NCBI RefSeq assembly: GCF_000803215.1
Contig: NZ_JSXC01000002.1
Coordinates: 163,231 to 227,230 of the forward strand
DNA from: Pectobacterium fontis
GTDB taxonomy: Bacteria; Pseudomonadota; Gammaproteobacteria; Enterobacterales; Enterobacteriaceae
Reading direction: 5' to 3'
Length of the DNA stretch: 64,000 bases
The notes under the pieces were generated by a model. The model was not told the origin of the DNA. It made no database searches and saw only the letters and a list, made by a program, of their open reading frames with translations. The translations under genes were made by a program, and so were the position numbers. Below, one piece after another: positions 11,301 to 20,477 of the stretch (its first letter is position 1; each line of letters opens with the position of its first letter).

Positions 11301-14300
11301 GGGCAAGTTGACAATAACGGGCAGTGGCAGGCGGGCAACATCACGCTGCTGGCGACTGGCCTGACCAATCGTGGGCAGATTTTTGGTCTCAATACATTAT
11401 CGCTGACGACACTTAACACATTGAACAACCAGCAAGGCGGTAAGCTGCTATCGCAGGGACTTGCGGTATTACGCGCTACTGATGCCATAAACGATGGAGA
11501 ATGGCAGGCGAAGAACCTGACGCTGGTTGCGCAGCAGCTAACCAACCGCAGTCGCATTCAGGGCGATCGCGGTCTTGTCATCGCGCTGGATCGCACCAAC
11601 CCGACCAGTCGGTTAACCAATCAGGGTTCGCTGCTCTCCGGTGGCGATACGCAACTGAATGCCAGCCAGTTCGACAATCAAGGCACGCTCTCCGGCGTAG
11701 GCAAAATGACGGTAGAGAGCGCGATAAACAATGCCGGTGACGTTATCGCCGACGGAGCGCTGTCGCTTTACGGCGACTATCAGGGCGCGGGGCTGTTGCA
11801 TACCGCCGACACCCTGACATTGCGCGGTAATCGGCTACACAACGGCGGGCAGTGGGAAAGCCGGGCGCTGACGCTGAACGGCGACGCGTTCACCAACGCC
11901 GGAACGATCATCGGTGAGCGTGGCATCACGCTGATGTTAGATGAAGGGCTGACCGTCGGGAGCACTGGTCAGGTGCTGACCAACGGTGTGTTATCTGCAC
12001 AGGCGGGCACGGTCACGAACGATGGGTTCTGGCAAGGCAACAGGCTCGCGCTGACGGCGAACGACCTGATTAACGGCGGCACGCTGCTCGGTCAGGACGG
12101 GCTGCGTCTTGGTGTACTGGATACCTATCAGGGGAGTGAATCGTCCCGCCTGCTGAGCGACGGTGAGGCCATTATCAACGCCGCCCGCCTGACGCAACGC
12201 GGTGAAATCGCAGCCGGAACGCTGAACCTGACCACTGGCACACTGGATAACGGCGGGCGTGTGCTGGGCAGCAACAGCCTGACGGTGATTAATCGGGATG
12301 AGCTAATTAACCGTGCGGGAGCGGAACTGCTGGCCAATGGCGCAGGCCGCGTCGACAGCGGCATACTGAGTAATGCCGGGGCATTGCAAGTCGCCGACCT
12401 GCAACTGCGCGCGCGTGAGGTTAATAATCAAGGCCGAATTCAGGGCACTGACGCGCTGCGCCTGCTGGACGTACTGCGCTATGTCGGCGGGAAAGGCAGC
12501 CAGTTGCTCAGTAACGGCATCGCGACACTTAACACGAAACAGACCGATAACGCCGGTTTATGGCAGGCGGAGACACTGACGCTGAACGGTGACACGTTCG
12601 ACAACCGTGGCACTGTCGCTGGACTAAACGGCCTGTCGCTCAACGGCAACACGCTGAAAAATCAGGGCGAACTGTTCTCGCAGGGCGCGGTGACGCTGAC
12701 GGGCACAATGCTGGAGAACGGCGGCACGCTAACGGGTGTCGGCGGATTTACGCTGAGTCTCACCGATCGCGTTGATAATCTGGCGACGGGGCGGTTACTC
12801 AGCGGTGGCATGGGTGAACTGACGACCCGTACCCTGTTCAATCAGGGGCTGTGGCAATCGGGCGACCTGCGCCTGACCGCCCGCGACCTGACACAGCAGG
12901 GCAATATGCTGGGCGTGCAGCGCGCTACGCTGCACTTGACGGGCGCCTATCAGGGCGCACAAGGCAGCCAGACGGTCAGCGGCGGTGACCTGAGCCTGAC
13001 GGCCAACAACCTCACTAGCCGTGGACTGGTGCAGGGTAACACGCTGACGCTGGGCGCGCAGACGCTCGATAATCACGGCAGATTGCATGGCGACACGGCG
13101 CTTGATGCCACCGTCAGCGGTCACTTCACTAATGCCCAACAGTCACGCCTGAGCAGCGACGGTACGCTGAGCGTGCAGGCAGCAACACTGGACAATCAGG
13201 GCGAGATCAAAGCCGCGAACACTACGCTGACGGGTAATACGTTAACCAATGACGGCACGGTACAAGGCACGGCCGCGCTGCAATTGGATGGAAAAGACAA
13301 GATTATCAACCAGCAGGCGGGACAACTGTTGTCCGACGGCACTACTACGCTCAAGGCGGCGGCGGTGGAGAACCTCGGCTGGTTGCAAGGGCGCGGGTTG
13401 GCCGTCAACACCGCGCAGTTTACCCAGCAGGGCAACCTGATGGCGCAAGACAAACTGACGCTGCATATCCCTCAGTGGGTAAACCACGGACTGGTGCAGG
13501 CGGGTGAACTGGATATCACCGTAGACGAACTGGACAACCACGGCACGCTGCTGGGTCTGACGCAACTGGCGTTGCAGACCCAGCGCCTGATTAACCGTCA
13601 GGGTGCGAAGCTCTACAGCGCGCAGGATCTGCGCCTGAAAACCCATGACCTCCAGCAGGACGGGCAACTGGTGGCGCTGGGCAACCTGACCGCCGAACTC
13701 ACCGGGCCGCTGACCTTCACGCAAACCATGGCCGCAGGGCAGCAACTGGCGTTGAACGTGGCGGGCGACCTCGATCAGCACGGCACGTTACAGGGTAAAT
13801 CCGTCCAATTGACCAGCACGGGCACACTGGCCAATCAGGGCCGCATTCTGGCCGGCGGCGGGGAGTCGAGAATCAGTGCAAAAGACATCGTACAACTGGA
13901 GGCCGGTAGCATTCAGGCAGGCGGTAATCTGGCACTGGTGAGCGATAACACGCTGAATAACAAAGGGCTGATTGGCACCACGAGTGACCTGCTGGTTCAG
14001 GCGGGGAGCGTCTTGCATAACAGCAGCATGCTCTATGCAGGCGGCAATATGCACCTGCTGTCAGATTCCTTGACCAACGTGTTCGGCACCATTCTGGCGG
14101 GCAACAATCTGTGGGTGCAGCGTGATGCGCAGGGTAATGCCAGCACCGCGTTATTAAACAGTTCCGGCACCATCGAAACCCAGTCCGGCGATATCACCAT
14201 TAATACCGGCACGCTGACCAATCAGCGTGAAGGGTTGGTGGTGACGGAGAGTGAATCTACTGCGGAGTCTGTACCTGATTGGGCTGGGAAAACGACGGCG

Positions 14301-17300
14301 AATATTCCTATTGAGTGGTTTAAGGCGGAGGATTATGGAATCGCTGTATTCTCTTCTGAATCTGATATAGGTGAGAAGAATTCCCGGACTATACGTAGAA
14401 TGTCAGCTCAGTATGTTCCATTTGAACATGCTTATATTCAGAAAGTGGCGATCACAAACCGCTCTATTAAAGTGGTTACAGCAGGTAAAGAAGGCAGTAT
14501 CCACTCAGGTCATAATTTTTTTATAAATACTAATGAGATTAATAATCAAGCTTCGCTGATTTTTGCCATGAAAAATTTATCGCTAATCGGAGGTTCGTTA
14601 ACAAATCAATCTTACCAATCTGGATTGATAACTGAATATTTGACCTACAATATAGACGGCACAGGAAGTCTAAAATTCAGACCAAACGAATATTATTCTA
14701 ATGGAGTATTAGTTTATTCTAATTATATTATTACAAATAGAGATTATAATAATGCAAACAAGTCGCGTTTTATGCGTTATATCCTATCAGGCACTCCAAC
14801 CTACGAAAAAACCGTTGGTGAAAGCTATAACGCGTTAATTCAGGCGGGCGGCACTATTACCGCCGACGTTAAACAAGACCTCAGCAATACCACGCTGCAA
14901 CCGGGCAGCGGCGGGTTTGTGCCTGCGTCCACCAAACCGGTGCTGGATGCTATCACTACGCTGTCACCGTTGCAGAAGCAGACCACGCGCCAGTTGACCA
15001 GTCAGGATTCGTCGTTTAATGCAGGCACAGTAGACGTCACCAAAGCAGGCAGTGCACAGGCGACGCTCGTCGATAATGCCGTCGGCGTTAGCGCAGCGGG
15101 CAAAACGGTAACACTGACGCAGCAGACTGGCGCCGCACTCCAAACCAGTGCGCAGGCGGAAAATATCAACGCGGTGATAACAACACCCAATACCGCTGGA
15201 CCACTGACGCTGAACCCCGGCGATACGGTGGTGTTACCGCCTTCTACTTCCGGTCACGTCAGCAATCCCGATACGGTCACACTGACGTCGACAGGTCAAC
15301 GGCCTGACGGCAGCAAGAGTCTGACGCCAGTTAACGTAAACCACACCGCAGCGGGTGTCACGATAGCAGACACAGTGGAGTCACCTGCCATGTTGGCAAA
15401 ACCGGGCATGGCGGCGGTTGACGCACCGAAACAAACGGTGAGCGCAGACACGATACCGGTGGGAAGCACGTCTGCCGCAGACCTGCTGAGCGCCATTGGC
15501 AATAGTCTGCAAACCCTGAGCACCAACCCACTTGCCGATTACCCGCTGCCGACCGGCAATAACGGGCTGCTGGTCGTCGATCCGGCTGCCGACAGCCGCT
15601 ACCTGATCCACACCAACCCGAAACTGGAACAATTGGGGCAGGTGGATAACGCGCTATTCAGTGATTTACAGACGCTGCTGGGGCAGCAGCCGTCCACGGT
15701 AGTGTCGGTTGAAACCCGTTCGCAGTGGACGCAGGCCGACCGGGTGTTGGGGTCGTCCTATCTGCTGGACAAACTGGGTTTAGATGCGGATCACGACTAC
15801 CGCTTCCTCGGTGATGCGGAATTTGATACCCGCTACATCAGTCAGGCGGTGCTGAAGCAGAGCGGGCAGCGTCACCTGAATGGCACTGGATCCGATCTGG
15901 AGCAAATGCAGAAGCTGCTGGATAACGCGGCGGCGGCGCAGAAAGGCATGAACCTGCAACTGGGCGTCAGTCTGACAGCGGATCAGGTTGCGAACCTCAG
16001 TCAGAGTATCGTCTGGTGGGAAAATATCGAAGTCAACGGGCAAACCGTGTTGGCACCGAAGCTGTATCTGGCGCAGACGGATAACAGCAATCTACAGGGC
16101 AGCGCGATTGTCGCGAACAAGGTCGAGTTAAACGCGGGCGGCAGCGTCACTAACAGCGGCACGCTCAAGGCCGTTGACGTTCTGGCGATAGCCAGCGGTA
16201 ACAAGATTGATAACCAGGAAGGCGGCCTGATTAAATCAGACGGCGGCCTGAATTTGGTGGCGCTCAACAACATTACCAACAGCGGCAGCCGGATTGAAGG
16301 CAACACGCTGCAACTCGCCAGTATCAACGGCGATATCATTAACCGCACCGAAAACCGCACGTTCCAGACCGCACAACCGACATCTTCACGCAGCGGCACC
16401 GGGTCATTGGTCTTCACTGAATTGGGTAAAACCGCCGAGATCGTCGCGGGCAACAGCCTGACGCTCAGCGCGGGCAAGGATATCCGCAACGTAGCGGCCA
16501 CGCTCAATGCCGGGCAGGACATGGCGCTGAACGCCAAAGGCAACGTGGCGATGGAGGCGCTGACGCTGACCAATAACCGTGTCGATATCGGCTGGCGCAG
16601 CAGTAATACCGCGCTGAATACCTCGGTGGCAGGCAGCAGCATCAATGCCGGCGGGGCGCTGAAGGCGGTGGCGGGTCAGGATATTCGGCTGGATGCCAGT
16701 GCGCTTTCCGGTGGCACAGCGCTGACGCTGGCGGCGGGTAATGACATTCGCCTGACCGCACAGGATACGCTGAAAGAGACACTCTATCGGGGTGGCAGCA
16801 CAGTGCAGCGTCGTACGCAGGACGTGGCAAACAGCCAACTCCTGAGCGGGGGGGATCTAAATCTGGTCGCAGGGCGAGATGTGTTGTCCGAAGCAGCCAG
16901 CGTGAACGCCAAAGGCAATGCGACGCTGGCTGCCGGACGCGATCTCAATCTGCTGTCTGAAACGGAAGAGACCTACAGCGGCAACTGGTGGAACCGTCAT
17001 GCCGACTGGCAGCAAAAAATCACCCAGCAAAGCACCGAGTTAACGGCGGGCAAAGGGCTGAACTTGCAGGCTGGCAATAACATCAATTTGCAAGCAGCAC
17101 AGGGCGTGGCGAGCGGCGCTGTGACGGCGCAGGCGGGCAACGACATCAACCTGCTGTCAGCGACGGAAACGGAGCACACCTTCTTTGAAGAAACCACGGT
17201 CAAGAAGAAGCGGTTTTCGAAGACGGTGACGCATACCCTGCGGGAAACGTTGCAAACCGATGAGAAAGGCAGTTTGCTGTCTGGTGACAGTGTCACGATG

Positions 17301-20300
17301 GCGGCCAATCAGGATATCAACCTGCAAGGTTCTTCAGTGGTCGGTGACAAACAGGTCACGCTGTTGGCGAACAATGACGTTAACACCGCTGCCAGCGTAG
17401 AGAACTACCAGAACTATGAAGAGCACAGTAAGAAAAAAAGCGGCCTGTTCAGCGGCGGCGGCATTGGTTTTACCATTGGTTCAACCTCGACCAGCCAGAA
17501 ACTGCGCGACCAGGCGGCGACACAAAGTCAGAGCATCAGCACCCTTGGCAGCACGACCGACTCGGTGACGGTGAAGGCCGGGAATGATGTCACCATCAGC
17601 GGCACCGATATGGTGGCTGGGAAAGACATTCTGTTGCAAGGCAATAATGTCACCATTGATCCAGGCTATGACACACGCAAACAGCAGCAGGAGTTTGAGC
17701 AGAAAAGCGCGGGACTGACCGTGGCGCTGTCCGGTGTGGTGGGATCGGCGCTCAACAGTGCGGTGCAAAGCATTCAGGCAGCGAAAAGCGAAAGCGATGG
17801 TCGGCTGGCGCTGCTCCAGGGCATGAAGGCCGGGCTGGCCGGGTATCAGGCCTATCAGGGCAGCCAGTCCGAGTTGAACAACAATGGGCAAGGGGCTTTT
17901 GTTGGCGTCAGTATTTCGCTTGGGGCGCAGAACTCACGTTCCAGCCAGACCAGCGAGCAAAAACAGAGCTTTGGCTCGACGCTGAATGCAGCCGGGGATA
18001 TCGGTATCGAATCACGTACGGGGGATATCACGGTTGCGGGCAGCCAGCTTAAGGCGGGCGGCGATGTACTGATGAACTCGGCGCAGGATATCCATCTGCT
18101 CTCGGCCCGCAACAGCGAGGAGATTAGCGGTAAAAATAGCAGTAGCGGCGGGAATATCGGCGTCAGCCTGGGTGTGAGCAACGGCAGTGCGGGTCTCAGC
18201 ATTTTCGCCAACGTCAATGCGGCGAAAGGGCGAGAAACTGGGACGGGCAACAGTTGGTCAGAAACCATGGTGGATGCGGGCAACCACGTCACGCTGAAAA
18301 GTGAACGTGACACACGACTGATTGGCGCGCAGGTGAACGGCGAGCGCATTGATGTCGAAGCCGGGCGTAATTTGCTGCTGCAAAGTCAGCAGGACAGCGA
18401 GCGTTATGATTCCAAACAGACCAGCTTGGCTGCCGGGGGGAGCTTTACCTGGGGATCGATGAGCGGCAGTGGTTATCTTAGTGCTAGTAAGGACAAGGTG
18501 CACAGCAACTATGACAGCGTGCAACAGCAGACGGGGCTCTTTGCGGGTAAAGACGGATTTGGTATAAAAATCGGTGAGCACACCCAGCTTGACGCCGCGG
18601 TAATTGGCTCCACCGCCAGCGCCGAGAAAAATCGGCTGGAAACGGGCACGCTGGGCTGGAGCGGGCTCAACAACAAAGCAGAATTCAAGGCGGAGCACAG
18701 TGGCATCGGCCTTAGCTCCAGTCCATCGATGAGCGGCAGCCTGCTCTCGACACTGGCGATGACGGTGCCGTCAGCGCTGATGTCGCTGGGTAACAGCGGG
18801 AATGCATCCAGCACCACCTATGCGGCGGTGAGCGACGGCACGTTGTTGTTGCGGGATACGGCGAAACAGGTGCAGGATATCACCACGCTGAGCCGTGACG
18901 TTGAACACGCGAATAACGCGCTCAGCCCGATCTTTAACAAAGAGAAAGAGCAAAAACGCCTGAAACAGGCGCAGCTGATTGGTGAAATTGGCGCGCAGGT
19001 GATGGATATCGTGCGCACGGAAGGCGAGCTGAAAGCGCAGAAAGCGGCAGAGGCGAGGGGCGATGCCAACGTCAAGCGTCCGAAAGAGGGTGATTCGGTC
19101 GAGATGTGGGAGGCGTATAAAAAGGCGCTGACGGCATCACCGACCTACAAGGCCGAAATGCAGAAATACGGCACGGGCAGTGACTTCCAGCGAGCGGCAC
19201 AGGCGGCGACGGCGGCGATTCAGGCTCTGGCGGGCGGGGATATCCAGAAAGCGATAGCCAGCGGCGCAGCGCCGTATCTGGCGCAACTGGTGAAAGACGT
19301 TACGCTACCGAAGGACGAAAGCAAAATCACGGCGTCGGATATTGCGGCTAACGCGATGGCGCACGCGGTGGTGGGTGCGGTGGTTGCTCAACTGTCGGGT
19401 CAGGATGCGGCGGCGGGAGCGGTAGGTGCCTCCAGCGGTGAACTGATCGCCCGGGCTATCATGGCCGATCAATACCCCGGCAAGACGGTAAACGACCTGA
19501 CGGAAGAAGAAAAGCAGTCGGTGAGCGCCCTCTCGACGCTAGCCTCCGGGCTGCTGTCCGGTCTGGCGAGCAACAGCACGGCATCAGCGACCAGCGGCGC
19601 ACAGTCTGGGCGTAATGCAGTTGAGAATAACTCACTGAGTGGAGATAAGGCCCGTCAGTCAGTAAAAGAAAGCGCGGAATGGTGGAAACAGCAGGTACGT
19701 GACAAGCTGGGCGACGGCGCGACCTCTTCGATTGCGAACAGTATTATCAATGCTGTTGCGGATACTGGCGATGCTGCATTAGGTGGAACAGATTATGTTG
19801 CCGATGCGGCAATGGCGTTGGCCTCTTGCGCAGCGGGTGACGGCTATTGTAGTACGGCGTTGAATGATCTCTCAGGGAAGAATCAGGCGGTAGCAGACTC
19901 AGTGAAAGCTCTGATGAAGAGCGAAACCTGGTCAGCAGTGGCCGATACGATCAAGCAAGCATCAGAGGGAAATCAGGCTGCGCTGGAAGCGACGGGTGGA
20001 ATGCTTGCCGGAATTATGTTACCGGGTAAGAAAGTGCCGGTTGTTGCCGCTGATATAGGAAAAGTCGAATCAGTTAGCGGAAATATTATTAAAAATGATA
20101 TTTTAGATAACCCAAGAGTGGGAGTTGGCGAAAAAGGTAGCGGTAGTGGAAATAAAGTAGACCAACTGCCTAATAAAGTTGTTACGGATATTGATGGAAA
20201 AGAGATCTCTATTTATCCAGATAAAATTAAACCAACGGCTACTCAGGAATTTCCTTCTGTTCCTAAGTCACATGGTTTTAGCGATATTGTAGATAATTAT

Positions 20301-20477
20301 GCAGACTCAGCCGTTAAAACGCCGTTGAATAACGGTGCAACTCTCTATCAGTTAGAAGGTAGCTTAAATGGTGTGCCAGGACGATTTGAGTGGATCCTAG
20401 ATCCCAAATTAGGTGGAGTTAGTCACCGAATGTTTGTTTCCGGTGGCACAGTTAATGGAGTACCGTCAAAACCATGA
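5322..20477 (+). CDS. cdiA: Giant CdiA/HecA-type filamentous haemagglutinin exoprotein (TpsA) with a VENN-delimited C-terminal toxin region
   Basis: A 5051-residue secreted effector or adhesin. Domains in order: signal peptide (about 1-30); TPS export domain with NPNL and NPNGI motifs and a CDGC pair (about 30-250); a very long run of degenerate FHA repeats of the LDNxGxLxG type (about 250-2970); an AT-rich non-repetitive block (about 2975-3175) where CdiA proteins carry the receptor-binding domain; a YP-like region (about 3175-3560, YLIHTNPK and YLLDKLGLD); FHA-2 repeats (about 3590-4310); and a pretoxin domain ending in VENN at 4767-4770. The last 281 residues are the presumed toxin, with the terminal part (SHGFSDIVDNY, GRFEWIL, SHRMFV, GTVNGVPSKP) AT-rich compared with the rest. 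In CdiA systems this tail enters neighbouring cells. I cannot name the toxin activity. The gene overlaps the next one by 4 bp. Confidence 0.93.
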   Translation: MKPVKTTQRLLAYTLIHLIAFQPLLPAMAAGVQVATGNTGLDQSGNGVPVINIATPNNAGLSHNQYQDFNVGKPGLILNNGTEQLNPTQLGGLIQNNPNLKGKAADAIINEVVSGNRSTLAGYLEVGGKQASVIVANPNGITCDGCGFINTPQVTLTTGKPQLDAQGNLQRLDVTRGDITLTGQGLDASKSDYLSLIARTAQIDAGLNANDTQIVLGANQVDAAGKITAQATNSSVKVALDTGALGGMYTNRIKLVSSDKGVGVNIGNLSARSGDITLSANGKLRLGDAVAQGNIQAEANALALQGKQQAGEALTLNARQDITLQDATLRAGQNIELASDGGLNAHNSVISAGVDAQGRVKSANQLTLKGDNVTLSNTQLSAGKVTIGAGQSLQQDAKSGIKAASVLDMHGETVALAGSADADNVQLTAMTFNGADSARFQAKDRATVRVRQQGDWQGNLTAGHALTVDGGHLVSHGTLAGHTVVLTLDVLDNRGDIAAQQGLTFNGNQLTNSGTLAATERLTVNAARLDNAGLLSARNDVKLELQAALNNQGNILTDNQLFLLADSITNGGTLQAATLTAQAAQFTSQGEVTATELNLTNQTLENHGVINARQVLALHGGNLVNHGTLSAGEKLALTLGETLDNRGRLQSGNTLLASAERLNNDGTITASALQLHTDTLANQGTVQADDALQLDVTHALTQSVSGALLTGNTLTVNAGQAETDGTLEAQQFLLKAARWINTGNTRITGDGQITAAQLDNRGSLLATGHWAINSEAAHNAGTLQALALTLDGGTLDNRGTLSGITNLSLFLHGNLDNAGMLLGNQLHVEATQFTNQGAVYGTDVLALAIAGNLSSQGKLLSEGNSTVTAQQFGNQGILQAKNVTMQVDELDNAGKILGVSSLALTATHGLTNRQSGNLLSQGVATLTAANVINVGDWQAKSLTLAAANLTNDGHIQGDDALSLTLPQINGTGTLLNRGTMTTGGDATLFARLLENQGTLSSLGRTKLSGASLVNDGRLVAATGLSLRGDYQGRGGLSTDGELTLQGDTLVNGGRWESRALSLRGDTFTNQGAVLGNTITLSAGQLVNLGDITGTDTLTLTLGDSLDNRGMLRSDALSVAAAGVNNRGEINGIHHLQLGVMGLVDNAGLIRGSNTLAVTAGDVTQRENGSLEGKTVTLDASSLINQGKLLGVDALTLAIASNLSNDGSLLTQKNSVVTAQQVDNRGQWQAGSLTLQADDILNAGQMLGISALSITAQHGLINQHTGKLLTQGAAALQAAKAENHGEWLADNLTLQATNFTNAGRVQTEGDIDIRVAPAAAQSRTFLPMALSLAEDVQRISAPSSQHEGGRLDNSGTLMSGGDTQLHATQIVNQGELAGNGTTTLTGESLDNTGTVVAVQSLMLTGNYQGSGTLQTDGLLTLSGPTLDNTGRWQANTIRLQGDMLENQGSLLGERVDITANTLFNGGSIAGTGALQLTVADRVTNQGQLYGATLGLTAIDLFNQGEASGDTLHLTLQDTVRNSGLISGSQRVQVEAVQVDQQGSLESRQLHIQANTLDNQGTLLGIDALTLAISDTARNRGKWLSQGDSTLTTTQVENHGQWQANTLTVTADEVENTGQLLGLSALSLTATHRLTNANTGQLLTQGMAVLKAADAVNEGEWQTDSLMLEADTLTNTGHIQGDTSLKATLANGELHNQGTLWSDNADITAQALTNAGTITGVAGLHLTLGEILTNQGSLNSHQLTAQVGTLVNNGKINGLDHLELTVGDSLSNAGSLYGTTLTLSANNLINSGDITGVDSLFLGLNGTLNNVRDISSNALALKANDIFNHGILTGVNELTLELDSHFDNQGAVNSQALAITASDVTNDGQLNGTRDLQLTLSGALTNTGDITSQHIDVSAKDVLNHGQVRSSADLKLDVRNTLDNRGLISGSTTLGVVAKHLDQQGTLEAQALTVQAGTLDNRGTLLGVDALTLAITDTARNQGAWLGQGSSTLTAGQVDNNGQWQAGNITLLATGLTNRGQIFGLNTLSLTTLNTLNNQQGGKLLSQGLAVLRATDAINDGEWQAKNLTLVAQQLTNRSRIQGDRGLVIALDRTNPTSRLTNQGSLLSGGDTQLNASQFDNQGTLSGVGKMTVESAINNAGDVIADGALSLYGDYQGAGLLHTADTLTLRGNRLHNGGQWESRALTLNGDAFTNAGTIIGERGITLMLDEGLTVGSTGQVLTNGVLSAQAGTVTNDGFWQGNRLALTANDLINGGTLLGQDGLRLGVLDTYQGSESSRLLSDGEAIINAARLTQRGEIAAGTLNLTTGTLDNGGRVLGSNSLTVINRDELINRAGAELLANGAGRVDSGILSNAGALQVADLQLRAREVNNQGRIQGTDALRLLDVLRYVGGKGSQLLSNGIATLNTKQTDNAGLWQAETLTLNGDTFDNRGTVAGLNGLSLNGNTLKNQGELFSQGAVTLTGTMLENGGTLTGVGGFTLSLTDRVDNLATGRLLSGGMGELTTRTLFNQGLWQSGDLRLTARDLTQQGNMLGVQRATLHLTGAYQGAQGSQTVSGGDLSLTANNLTSRGLVQGNTLTLGAQTLDNHGRLHGDTALDATVSGHFTNAQQSRLSSDGTLSVQAATLDNQGEIKAANTTLTGNTLTNDGTVQGTAALQLDGKDKIINQQAGQLLSDGTTTLKAAAVENLGWLQGRGLAVNTAQFTQQGNLMAQDKLTLHIPQWVNHGLVQAGELDITVDELDNHGTLLGLTQLALQTQRLINRQGAKLYSAQDLRLKTHDLQQDGQLVALGNLTAELTGPLTFTQTMAAGQQLALNVAGDLDQHGTLQGKSVQLTSTGTLANQGRILAGGGESRISAKDIVQLEAGSIQAGGNLALVSDNTLNNKGLIGTTSDLLVQAGSVLHNSSMLYAGGNMHLLSDSLTNVFGTILAGNNLWVQRDAQGNASTALLNSSGTIETQSGDITINTGTLTNQREGLVVTESESTAESVPDWAGKTTANIPIEWFKAEDYGIAVFSSESDIGEKNSRTIRRMSAQYVPFEHAYIQKVAITNRSIKVVTAGKEGSIHSGHNFFINTNEINNQASLIFAMKNLSLIGGSLTNQSYQSGLITEYLTYNIDGTGSLKFRPNEYYSNGVLVYSNYIITNRDYNNANKSRFMRYILSGTPTYEKTVGESYNALIQAGGTITADVKQDLSNTTLQPGSGGFVPASTKPVLDAITTLSPLQKQTTRQLTSQDSSFNAGTVDVTKAGSAQATLVDNAVGVSAAGKTVTLTQQTGAALQTSAQAENINAVITTPNTAGPLTLNPGDTVVLPPSTSGHVSNPDTVTLTSTGQRPDGSKSLTPVNVNHTAAGVTIADTVESPAMLAKPGMAAVDAPKQTVSADTIPVGSTSAADLLSAIGNSLQTLSTNPLADYPLPTGNNGLLVVDPAADSRYLIHTNPKLEQLGQVDNALFSDLQTLLGQQPSTVVSVETRSQWTQADRVLGSSYLLDKLGLDADHDYRFLGDAEFDTRYISQAVLKQSGQRHLNGTGSDLEQMQKLLDNAAAAQKGMNLQLGVSLTADQVANLSQSIVWWENIEVNGQTVLAPKLYLAQTDNSNLQGSAIVANKVELNAGGSVTNSGTLKAVDVLAIASGNKIDNQEGGLIKSDGGLNLVALNNITNSGSRIEGNTLQLASINGDIINRTENRTFQTAQPTSSRSGTGSLVFTELGKTAEIVAGNSLTLSAGKDIRNVAATLNAGQDMALNAKGNVAMEALTLTNNRVDIGWRSSNTALNTSVAGSSINAGGALKAVAGQDIRLDASALSGGTALTLAAGNDIRLTAQDTLKETLYRGGSTVQRRTQDVANSQLLSGGDLNLVAGRDVLSEAASVNAKGNATLAAGRDLNLLSETEETYSGNWWNRHADWQQKITQQSTELTAGKGLNLQAGNNINLQAAQGVASGAVTAQAGNDINLLSATETEHTFFEETTVKKKRFSKTVTHTLRETLQTDEKGSLLSGDSVTMAANQDINLQGSSVVGDKQVTLLANNDVNTAASVENYQNYEEHSKKKSGLFSGGGIGFTIGSTSTSQKLRDQAATQSQSISTLGSTTDSVTVKAGNDVTISGTDMVAGKDILLQGNNVTIDPGYDTRKQQQEFEQKSAGLTVALSGVVGSALNSAVQSIQAAKSESDGRLALLQGMKAGLAGYQAYQGSQSELNNNGQGAFVGVSISLGAQNSRSSQTSEQKQSFGSTLNAAGDIGIESRTGDITVAGSQLKAGGDVLMNSAQDIHLLSARNSEEISGKNSSSGGNIGVSLGVSNGSAGLSIFANVNAAKGRETGTGNSWSETMVDAGNHVTLKSERDTRLIGAQVNGERIDVEAGRNLLLQSQQDSERYDSKQTSLAAGGSFTWGSMSGSGYLSASKDKVHSNYDSVQQQTGLFAGKDGFGIKIGEHTQLDAAVIGSTASAEKNRLETGTLGWSGLNNKAEFKAEHSGIGLSSSPSMSGSLLSTLAMTVPSALMSLGNSGNASSTTYAAVSDGTLLLRDTAKQVQDITTLSRDVEHANNALSPIFNKEKEQKRLKQAQLIGEIGAQVMDIVRTEGELKAQKAAEARGDANVKRPKEGDSVEMWEAYKKALTASPTYKAEMQKYGTGSDFQRAAQAATAAIQALAGGDIQKAIASGAAPYLAQLVKDVTLPKDESKITASDIAANAMAHAVVGAVVAQLSGQDAAAGAVGASSGELIARAIMADQYPGKTVNDLTEEEKQSVSALSTLASGLLSGLASNSTASATSGAQSGRNAVENNSLSGDKARQSVKESAEWWKQQVRDKLGDGATSSIANSIINAVADTGDAALGGTDYVADAAMALASCAAGDGYCSTALNDLSGKNQAVADSVKALMKSETWSAVADTIKQASEGNQAALEATGGMLAGIMLPGKKVPVVAADIGKVESVSGNIIKNDILDNPRVGVGEKGSGSGNKVDQLPNKVVTDIDGKEISIYPDKIKPTATQEFPSVPKSHGFSDIVDNYADSAVKTPLNNGATLYQLEGSLNGVPGRFEWILDPKLGGVSHRMFVSGGTVNGVPSKP
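14245..14840 (+). other. AT-rich receptor-binding-like segment inside cdiA
   Basis: Composition shifts abruptly from the GC-rich FHA repeats to AT-rich DNA and back within one open frame. The encoded residues (about 2975-3175, from SESTAESVPDWAG to TPTYEKTVGESYNAL) lack the FHA repeat periodicity and contain many aromatic and charged residues. The position between FHA-1 and the YP region equals that of the receptor-binding domain in E. coli CdiA. Confidence 0.6.
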
